Shown here: positions 42,108 through 48,159 of the stretch, one piece after another
Position numbering within the stretch: the stretch's first letter is position 1
How the letters are laid out: each line of letters starts with the position of its first letter
NCBI GenBank assembly: GCA_038528235.1
Contig: JBCBEX010000025.1
Coordinates: 1 to 48,159, forward strand
Origin: JBCBEX01 sp038528235
GTDB taxonomy: Bacteria; Bacteroidota; Rhodothermia; Rhodothermales; Rubricoccaceae
Length of the DNA stretch: 48,159 bases
Direction of reading: 5' to 3'
Notes under the pieces: generated by a model
What the model saw: the letters and a program-made list of their open reading frames with translations, nothing else
Told to the model about the DNA's origin: nothing
Databases searched by the model: none
Position numbers and translations under genes: made by a program

Positions 42108-44891
42108 ATGTCTCGACGCACGACGCCGCTCTTGCCTTTGGCTCTCCTGCTGTTCGCCATGCCGGTCCATGGGCAGGGCTTCGCAGACATCTTCCTCACC
42201 AACGTAGGCGCGAACAACCAGGCCTGCCTCGGTGACGGAGAGGGCGTCTACACGTGCAACACCGTCGCCGACGGCACGGGCACCCTCAGCCGGGCCGCCA
42301 CCGCCGATTTCAACGCGGACGGCTTCCCAGACGTCGCCATCGCGAACAGCGTGGGGTCCAGCAGCAGCCGGAGAAACCAGGTGTGCCTGGGCGATGGGCG
42401 CGGCGACCTCGCGTGCACCGATGTCTTCACCGAAGCGGACGGGGACACCGGGTCGGCAAGCCGGGCGTACACCGACGTCGAAGCTGGGGACCTGGACGGA
42501 GACCTAGACATCGACCTCCTGTTTGCGGACCAGGGGGACCGCAACATCCTGTGCCTCAACGACGGCGTGGGCCAGTTCTCGTGCTCGGTCTTCCGGACCT
42601 ATACCGACGACGCCGACCTGGACTCCGACGACGCCCTCGGGGTCACGTTCGCGCACCTCAACGGCGACACGGACCTTGACCTCGCCTTCGCCAACAGCCC
42701 CGCCGACAACGCGGTTTACTGCCTCAACGCGGGGACGGTGGGCGGCGTCCCCCAGTTCGATTGCTACGCGATGCCAGACCCGGGCACCTACAACCGCCGC
42801 GTCGCGGTCGGGGACTTCGACAACGATGGGGTGCTGGACGACCTCGCCTACGCCAACTGGACGAATTCCTCGGCCGGGGTCTTCGGCGAAGCGAACAGCG
42901 TGTGCATCAACAGCGGGGCCCAGGGCGATAGCCTCGCCTTCGCCTGCACCGACGTGATCGACAGCTCCGGCAGCACGCAGGACAACAACGGCTCCAACGA
43001 CGTCGGGGCCGCCGACTTCGACGGAGACGGCTTTGTGGACGACCTCGTGTTCGCCAACCGGGTGCGCCGCAACGACACAAACGACGGGACCTCGATCGGC
43101 GCGTTCAACCGAGTGTGCCTCAACACGAGCGTCAGCGGCGGAGTCCCCACCTTCTCGTGCAGCGACCTCTCGGGCGAATTGTGGATTTCCGAAGGGCTGG
43201 ACGTGGGCGACATCGACGGTGACCTGGACCCCGACATCGCCGTTGTGAACTGGGACCTCAACAACACGGGCGCGGTCTTCCACCAGTACGCGCTCAACAA
43301 CGGCGATGGCACGTTCGCGGTCACGAACTTTGCCCCGGCGGTACGGCCCTGGCACGCGGTGATTGTCAACCTCCAGGGGGCGCTCACCACCCTCTCGCAG
43401 ACGCTGACCGGAGCCGAGGGCTGGCGCATGCTCGCCTCGCCCGACTCGTCGGCCACGCTCGACGACCTCGTTGGTGATCTGTGGACCCAGGGCTTCGAGG
43501 GCGCCGACTACAACGGGGACGCTCCCGTGGCCACCCCCAACGTCTACCGCTACGACGAGAGCCTCGCTGGGGACGCCGATGTCGGCTGGACCGCGCCCGC
43601 GAGCCAGGGCGAGCAGACGGCTGCCGCGCAAGGCTACATCGTCTACGTGTTCTCCGACAGCGACTTCGACGGCACAGCCGAAGGGTTCCCCAAGACGATC
43701 AGCTTCGACGGGGTGTCCCCAGCGGGTCCCATTGCGCCGACCGTGAGCTACACCGAGAACGGCCCCACGGCGGACGACGAGGGATGGAACCTCTTCGGCA
43801 ACCCGTTCGCCGAGCCCATCGACTGGGACCTCACGACGCGGAGCGGCTTCGACCAGACCGTCTACGTGTGGGACCCAGCTACGGCGTCGTACCTGGTCTG
43901 GGACGGCTCTGTGGGGACGCTCACCGACGGCGTTATCGCACCGTTCCAGGGCTTCTTCGCCCGCGCCCAGTCCGACGCCGCAACGTTCTCGATCCCAGAA
44001 AGCGCGAAGACGACAGGCGGCACCTTCTACGGCATCACGGCGGCGGAGGACGACGCGATCCCGACGGTGGGGCTCGTGCTGGAAACGCCCGCGGGCGACG
44101 CCCACGCCTGGGTCCGCCTGCGTGAGGCGGCCGCGCCCGGCCTGGACGCCGCGGACGCGTTCGCGCTGAGCCCGCTCGCGTCGACGTTCGCCCAACTCTA
44201 CACGACCGCGCTCGGGGACGCAGCCTCCGATGAGACGGGCCTCGTCATCAACGCGTTGCCCGTGCTTGCCGAGGACGAGGCGGTCGAGATCTCCCTCGGC
44301 TTGCGCGTGGTAGAGGTGGGTCGAGACGTGGGCGGCACGTTCACGCTGCGCTGGCCGGCGCTGGAGCACCTCCCAGTGGGGTGGACGGTAACCCTCCACG
44401 ACGCCGAAACCGACGAGACGGTGGACTTGGGTGCAGCGAACGCCTACACCTTCGAGCAGGTCGCCGGATTGGCTGGCCAGGCCGAGGCGGCTGCGCAAGA
44501 ACAAAACAGGCTGGAGGCAGCAGGTCTGCCCCCGACGGTCGTCGCGCGACTCGCGGCGGTGAAGCGGTTCACGCTCCGCATCGCTGCGGCCTCGGCAGTA
44601 TCGGTCGAGGAGGGGCCGGTACTGCCCGAGGTGGCGACGCTCGCAGGCAACTACCCGAACCCGTTCGAATCGCAGACGACGCTGCGCTATGGGTTGCCAG
44701 AGGCAGGCACCGCACGGGTGGTGCTCTACGACCTCGCGGGCCGTCGCCTGCGGGTGCTCGCCGAGGGCGACCATGCCGCCGGCTGGCACGAGGTGACGCT
44801 CGACGCGAGCGACCTCTCCAGCGGCGTCTACGTCGTTCGTCTCGACGTGGACGGCGTCCGCGTGAGCCACCGCCTCACGCTCGTACGCTAG
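42108..44891 (+). CDS. Secreted FG-GAP/VCBS-repeat protein with T9SS sorting domain
   Basis: Encodes 927 aa from ATG 42108, which opens a signal peptide (MSRRTTPLLPLALLLFAMPV, cut after VHGQ). Residues ~20-410 contain FG-GAP/VCBS repeats, seen as ADFNADGFPDVAIAN, GDLDGDLDIDLLFAD, GDFDNDGVLDDLAYAN, ADFDGDGFVDDLVFAN and GDIDGDLDPDIAVVN, which are Ca-binding propeller blades. Cys pairs recur between blades. Residues ~450-830 are beta-rich with no named domain (EGWNLFGNPFAEPIDWDLTT). The last ~80 residues are a type A T9SS sorting domain (GNYPNPFESQTTLRYGLPE, ending SHRLTLVR). It is likely surface-attached or released. The frame is open to 42021 without a signal peptide. Confidence 0.9.
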   Translation: MSRRTTPLLPLALLLFAMPVHGQGFADIFLTNVGANNQACLGDGEGVYTCNTVADGTGTLSRAATADFNADGFPDVAIANSVGSSSSRRNQVCLGDGRGDLACTDVFTEADGDTGSASRAYTDVEAGDLDGDLDIDLLFADQGDRNILCLNDGVGQFSCSVFRTYTDDADLDSDDALGVTFAHLNGDTDLDLAFANSPADNAVYCLNAGTVGGVPQFDCYAMPDPGTYNRRVAVGDFDNDGVLDDLAYANWTNSSAGVFGEANSVCINSGAQGDSLAFACTDVIDSSGSTQDNNGSNDVGAADFDGDGFVDDLVFANRVRRNDTNDGTSIGAFNRVCLNTSVSGGVPTFSCSDLSGELWISEGLDVGDIDGDLDPDIAVVNWDLNNTGAVFHQYALNNGDGTFAVTNFAPAVRPWHAVIVNLQGALTTLSQTLTGAEGWRMLASPDSSATLDDLVGDLWTQGFEGADYNGDAPVATPNVYRYDESLAGDADVGWTAPASQGEQTAAAQGYIVYVFSDSDFDGTAEGFPKTISFDGVSPAGPIAPTVSYTENGPTADDEGWNLFGNPFAEPIDWDLTTRSGFDQTVYVWDPATASYLVWDGSVGTLTDGVIAPFQGFFARAQSDAATFSIPESAKTTGGTFYGITAAEDDAIPTVGLVLETPAGDAHAWVRLREAAAPGLDAADAFALSPLASTFAQLYTTALGDAASDETGLVINALPVLAEDEAVEISLGLRVVEVGRDVGGTFTLRWPALEHLPVGWTVTLHDAETDETVDLGAANAYTFEQVAGLAGQAEAAAQEQNRLEAAGLPPTVVARLAAVKRFTLRIAAASAVSVEEGPVLPEVATLAGNYPNPFESQTTLRYGLPEAGTARVVLYDLAGRRLRVLAEGDHAAGWHEVTLDASDLSSGVYVVRLDVDGVRVSHRLTLVR

Positions 44892-44907
44892 TTCCTTTCC
44901 ACCGCAC

Positions 44908-45189
44908 ATGCACGCTTGTCTCATGAGTATGGATCGCCTACGATTCTGCGTTCTCCTTGTCTGCCTAGCGCTTGGCTCACGGCCCGCCGCGACAGCGCAG
45001 AGCCTGCCCGACTGGGCCGCGCCCTCATCCCCGCCGCCGACGTTCGAGGAGCCGCCTGCTGAGGCGGTGCCAACGCTACCAGGCGACCCTACGCAGGTGC
45101 CCATCGATGGAGGACTGGGGCTGCTCGCGCTCCTCGGCGTGGGCTATGCGGCGCGCAAGCTGCGCACGCAGCGAAGCGAGGAAGGATGA
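44908..45189 (+). CDS. Small secreted protein with PID-CTERM-type sorting signal
   Basis: Encodes 93 aa from ATG 44908; ATG 44923 or 44929 (MDRLRFCVLLVCLALG) gives a tighter signal peptide and may be the true start. The mature part is short and Pro-rich (DWAAPSSPPPTFEEPP). The end reads PIDGGLGLLALLGVGYAARK followed by a basic tail, which is the PID motif, hydrophobic segment and basic end of the PID-CTERM family of Bacteroidota sorting signals. It begins 16 bp after the T9SS cargo gene and is almost surely in the same operon. The sorting enzyme is not in the window. Function unknown. Confidence 0.82.
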   Translation: MHACLMSMDRLRFCVLLVCLALGSRPAATAQSLPDWAAPSSPPPTFEEPPAEAVPTLPGDPTQVPIDGGLGLLALLGVGYAARKLRTQRSEEG

Positions 45190-45330
45190 GGCGAGACGAC
45201 TTCGTCCGTCGTGCGCTTACGGAGGCGGAGGCACCGCTCGCAGCGTCCACCACCGAGCCTGTGCCTTCGCCCTCCGTTCTGGTCGGAGCGTGTGCGGCAA
45301 TCGTCACGACTTGTGGTGAGCGGCCTCACG

Positions 45331-45365
45331 AAAAAACGCCGCGCCCTGCGTAGGGTGCGGCGTTT
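45331..45365 (-). terminator. Terminator after the tRNA gene
   Basis: On the minus strand AACGCCGC...GCGGCGTT forms an 8-bp stem, extended by CCCT/AGGG, followed by six T. It starts 8 bp past the tRNA 3' end. Confidence 0.85.
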
Positions 45366-45372
45366 AGCGTGT

Positions 45373-45445
45373 ACGCCCGAGAGGATTCGAACCTCCGACC
45401 TTTGGAACCGGAATCCAACGCTCTATCCAGCTGAGCTACGGGCGC
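45373..45445 (-). tRNA. tRNA-Arg, anticodon CCG
   Basis: A 73-nt cloverleaf: acceptor GCGCCCG/CGGGCGT (G-U end pair), D arm GCTC/GAGC, anticodon arm TTGGA-TTCCGGT-TCCAA giving anticodon CCG, T arm GGAGG-TTCGAAT-CCTCT. CCA is not encoded. It reads CGG codons for arginine. Confidence 0.95.
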
Positions 45446-45668
45446 AAGGACACGCAAGATAGCACGCTGCTGCGCCGAAACAAGGCGCGGCCGGTGCAGA
45501 TTGTCCGTGAACCCACCCCGGTGGAGCACTCTTCGTGAACCTGGTTCGGTGCCTCGCGTTGGCCGCCTGCCCGGAAAAGTTTGCTAAAGTTCTCCGCGCC
45601 CCGCATGCCCCTGAAGATAGAAGAGACAAACTTCATCCTTCTGCCTTCCAACTTCTGCCTTCCCAATC

Positions 45669-47015
45669 ATGCCCATTCAGGTCGCCGCCGTCGATCCCGG
45701 GAGCCTCGCTGACGAACTCGGCTGGGGGCCGGGCGACCAGGTGCTCGCCGTGGACGGCCAGAGCATCGAGGACGAACTCGACTTCCGCTTCCGCACGGGC
45801 GGCGAGGAGGCGCTCACGCTCAAGGTGCGCCTCAACGGCACGCTCGACCAGCAGCACGTCACCAAGGACCCCGACGAGCCCTTCGGCGCGACCTTCGAGG
45901 AGTTCCGCATCAAGACCTGCGGCGACGACTGCGTGTTCTGCTTCGTCGACCAAAACCCCGTCGGCCTCCGGGATACGCTCTACTTCCGTGACGGCGACTT
46001 CCGGATGTCGTTCCTCTACGGGAACTACATCACCGTCACCAACCTCCGCGAGCGCAACCTCGCCCGCATCGTCGAGCAGCGCCTGAGCCCGCTCTACATC
46101 TCGGTCCACTGCACCGACGATGCCATCCGCAGCCGGATGATGGGCCACCGCACGCAGCGCGACCGGCTCATGGAGAAGCTGCGCTACTTCCACGAGCACG
46201 GCATCGAGATGCACGCGCAGATTGTGCTCGTGCCCGGCTTCAACGACGCGGGCGCGCTCGTCCGGACGATCCTCGACCTCTACGAATTCCACGAGCAACT
46301 CTTCTCGGTGTCCATCGTCCCGGTCGGGCTGACGCGCCACCGCCGCGACCTCACCGACCTGCGGCTCGTCACGCCGACGGAAGCGCAGCAACTCGTCCGC
46401 CTCACCGAGCGCTGGCAGGCCTTCTTCCGCGACACCATCGGGCGCGGGTTCGTCTACCTCTCCGACGAGGTCTACATCCTCGGCGGGCTCGACTTCCCGC
46501 AGGAGGACAGCTATGACGGCTACCCGCTCATGGAGAACGGCGTCGGGATGAGCCGCGACTTCCTCAACGAGTTGGCGTTCCAGGCGGAAGACTTCCCGGG
46601 CGTCCTCCCGGTGCCGCGCCGCCTGACGCTCGTGACGGGCACCCTCACCGCTGACCTGATGCGCGACCGCATCGCACCCGTCTTGCGCCAGGTCTACAAC
46701 CTCGACGTGCAGGTCGTGGAGTGCCACAACTGGCTCTTCGGCGATTCGGTGACGGTGAGCGGGCTGCTCAATTACAAGTCGTTCCACAAAGCCCTGAAGC
46801 CGCTCGCCGACGCGGGGGAGATTGGCGACCTCGTCCTGCTCCCGCCCGACAGTGTCAACTTCGAGGGGCTGTTCCTCGACAACGTGCCGGGCAAGAACAG
46901 TCCCGCCGACCTGTCGGATGCTCTCGGCGGCGTGCCCGTCGAGGTCTTCCAGGGCGACTGGCTCGACGTAATCGAGCACCTCGAACTGGGCAGCACCGAG
47001 GTGGAACTGGTTTGA
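45669..47015 (+). CDS. DUF512 family protein with PDZ and radical-SAM-like domains
   Basis: Encodes 448 aa. Residues ~1-45 form a PDZ-like domain (VDPGSLADELGWGPGDQVLA). A CX3CX2C motif, CGDDCVFC with Cys84, Cys88 and Cys91, follows in FRIKTCGDDCVFCFVDQNPV, as in radical SAM proteins that hold a 4Fe-4S cluster. Then come SFLYGNYITVTN, SPLYISVHCTDD and HAQIVLVPGFND of the barrel, and a C-terminal DUF512 domain (~230-445: TLVTGTLTADLM, PPDSVNFEGLFLDN). The family is widespread and its reaction is not known to me. It stands alone behind the GAAG/CTTC low-complexity patch, and a palindrome (ACCGCCATGGCGGT) overlaps its stop codon. Confidence 0.92.
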   Translation: MPIQVAAVDPGSLADELGWGPGDQVLAVDGQSIEDELDFRFRTGGEEALTLKVRLNGTLDQQHVTKDPDEPFGATFEEFRIKTCGDDCVFCFVDQNPVGLRDTLYFRDGDFRMSFLYGNYITVTNLRERNLARIVEQRLSPLYISVHCTDDAIRSRMMGHRTQRDRLMEKLRYFHEHGIEMHAQIVLVPGFNDAGALVRTILDLYEFHEQLFSVSIVPVGLTRHRRDLTDLRLVTPTEAQQLVRLTERWQAFFRDTIGRGFVYLSDEVYILGGLDFPQEDSYDGYPLMENGVGMSRDFLNELAFQAEDFPGVLPVPRRLTLVTGTLTADLMRDRIAPVLRQVYNLDVQVVECHNWLFGDSVTVSGLLNYKSFHKALKPLADAGEIGDLVLLPPDSVNFEGLFLDNVPGKNSPADLSDALGGVPVEVFQGDWLDVIEHLELGSTEVELV

Positions 47016-47151
47016 CCGCCATGGCGGTTCGATTGCCGACCAATGACAAAGGACGAGGGACAAACGATTCCGTGACCACGTAAGGCACGGCGCTTGCCTG
47101 CCTGATCGTTCTAGCCCGTTGCGGGCCTCTCCGTCCACCGACTCCGACGCC

Positions 47152-48159
47152 ATGAGCGACACGCCGACTTCTTCGCCGCTGCCGGGCTCCGAGCCTGCCG
47201 TGCCCGCCCGTTCTGGAGTGCGTTCAGAAGCCGACCTTCTCGGTAAGCGCGGCATGCTGGCCGACCGGCCCGACCCGCGTGGGTTCACCAAGCCGACCGC
47301 GGTGGTGCGGGACCCGTGGTCGTGGGCCAAGCCGGTGCGGCTCACGGGCTGGCTGGAGCGGCAGGACTTTCACCCGGTGCTGCTCGCCATCCTCGTGCCG
47401 GTGGTGGCGTTTTTCATCTACCAGCTCATCGGTGCCCTGGCCGTCGCGGCGATGGTGATCCCCGGCGCAGTGTCCGACGCGCAAAGCGGCGCCGCTCCAG
47501 ACCTGGCCGAGGTGATGACGCAACTCACCGAGCGGGCCGACCTGCTGCTCATCGGCAACGCCATCGGGCAGTACCTCGGCTTTGGGTTGCTCGTGTTCCT
47601 GTTCGTGATGCTCCACACGCGGCAGCGGGCGCAGTTCGCCTACGTCCGCCGCGCCGACACGCCCGGTCTGCTGCTCGCCGTCGTAGGTCTCTTCGTGCTG
47701 CTGCCGTTCAACACGTGGCTCGCCGAGCTCAACAACGCGCTCCCGCTCCCGCAGACCATCCGCGACTTCGACCAGAGCCAGATGGAGATGATCGAGGGGC
47801 TGCTCGGCAACCTCGACATCTCGATTGGCCTCGCGCTCGTGCTCGTGGCGCTCACGCCCGCGCTGTGCGAGGAGTACCTCTTCCGCGGCTACATGCAGCG
47901 CCAACTCGAACGGCGCATTCCGAGCCTTTTTCAGAGAATAGCACGTAGTCCTTTCGCTTCGAGACGTTCTAGGTTCATAGCCGAGAAAGCCCCGATTATA
48001 GCAGTGTTTGTGATCGTGGGCGTTGTGTTCGGCCTCTACCACATGCGCCTCACGCAGGCGTTACCGCTGAGCTTCCTGGGCGCCTACCTTGCCTTCGCCG
48101 TCTGGGCGACGGGGAGCCTCTGGACGGGCGTGGTGCTGCACCTGATCAACAACGGGCTG
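47152..48159 (+). CDS. CPBP-family intramembrane metalloprotease (3' end outside window)
   Basis: Frame open from ATG 47152 (MSDTPTSSPLPGSEPAVPAR) to the right edge, 336 codons; the C-terminus is missing. After a ~85-residue Pro-rich soluble head come membrane helices (VLLAILVPVVAFFIYQL; YLGFGLLVFLFVMLH; GLLLAVVGLFVLLPF). The CPBP/CAAX-protease motifs are complete: EEYLFR (Glu240, Glu241, Arg245), FGLYH (His297) and HLINN (His330, Asn334). Members cut prenylated proteins, process bacteriocins or act in self-immunity; the substrate here is unknown. Between motifs 1 and 2 lies a low-GC patch of ~27 residues (codons AGA, ATA, AGT, AGG) unlike the rest of the gene. Confidence 0.9.
   Translation, partial: MSDTPTSSPLPGSEPAVPARSGVRSEADLLGKRGMLADRPDPRGFTKPTAVVRDPWSWAKPVRLTGWLERQDFHPVLLAILVPVVAFFIYQLIGALAVAAMVIPGAVSDAQSGAAPDLAEVMTQLTERADLLLIGNAIGQYLGFGLLVFLFVMLHTRQRAQFAYVRRADTPGLLLAVVGLFVLLPFNTWLAELNNALPLPQTIRDFDQSQMEMIEGLLGNLDISIGLALVLVALTPALCEEYLFRGYMQRQLERRIPSLFQRIARSPFASRRSRFIAEKAPIIAVFVIVGVVFGLYHMRLTQALPLSFLGAYLAFAVWATGSLWTGVVLHLINNGL

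Noticed and set aside
42504..45104. 866-codon minus-strand frame opposite the FG-GAP gene
   Set aside because: Shadow of a gene with signal peptide, VCBS repeats and sorting domain.
47015..47028. ACCGCCATGGCGGT palindrome as a terminator for the DUF512 gene
   Set aside because: No loop of useful size and no T tract; could be a chance palindrome.
45633..47345. 570-codon minus-strand frame opposite the DUF512 gene
   Set aside because: Runs opposite two genes with intact radical-SAM and signal features; shadow.

Overview
The window looks like chromosomal DNA of a high-GC member of the Rhodothermales (Rhodothermota/Bacteroidota), perhaps Rubricoccus/Rubrivirga-like. This rests on type IX secretion (T9SS) C-terminal sorting domains, a PID-CTERM-type small protein, a Reg_prop hybrid two-component regulator, starts without Shine-Dalgarno sites, strong GC3 bias with very long antisense shadow ORFs, and ordinary Bacteroidota-type housekeeping genes. 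The genus is inference; no rRNA is present.

Layout. Positions 1-6389 (-) hold the first ~2129 codons of a giant secreted protein: an N-terminal propeller-like region, seven CARDB-type domains and a PPC-like domain. It runs off the left edge. Positions 6567-13295 carry a small unknown gene, chorismate synthase (aroC), a DUF4870 membrane protein, phytoene desaturase (crtI) behind an array of 9-bp repeats, a MacB/FtsX-type permease and a sensor histidine kinase. Positions 13552-19953 carry secG, a serine hydrolase with TPR and DUF3471-like parts, mscL with an added zinc ribbon, a tandem pair of pilin-like genes with matching sigma-54-like promoters, and gpmI. Positions 20083-27030 carry two choice-of-anchor-V/T9SS paralogues, a small membrane protein, an SDR reductase, a CbpA/DnaJ co-chaperone, a secreted unknown, peptidase E and an ECF-like sigma factor.

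Positions 27163-41559 are a carbohydrate-use region, all on the minus strand. It holds a sugar-porter MFS gene, a lipoprotein clan-A glycoside hydrolase and a ~1190-aa phosphorylase-like six-hairpin enzyme in one apparent operon with LacI/cre-like operators. Upstream lie a small membrane protein, a GPH-type sugar symporter in a low-GC island, and a ~1500-aa hybrid two-component regulator (propeller, kinase, receiver, AraC). No SusC/SusD pair is visible. The inferred logic is glycan or oligosaccharide sensing, surface trimming, import and intracellular phosphorolysis.

Positions 42108-48159 hold a FG-GAP/VCBS T9SS cargo protein, a PID-CTERM small protein, tRNA-Arg(CCG), a PDZ/radical-SAM DUF512 protein and a CPBP-family membrane protease cut by the right edge.

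The strongest candidates for something undescribed are the twin pilin-like units with fixed promoter spacing and a covarying 5' hairpin, the shared 9-bp repeat operator at two loci, and the SusCD-less phosphorolysis locus.
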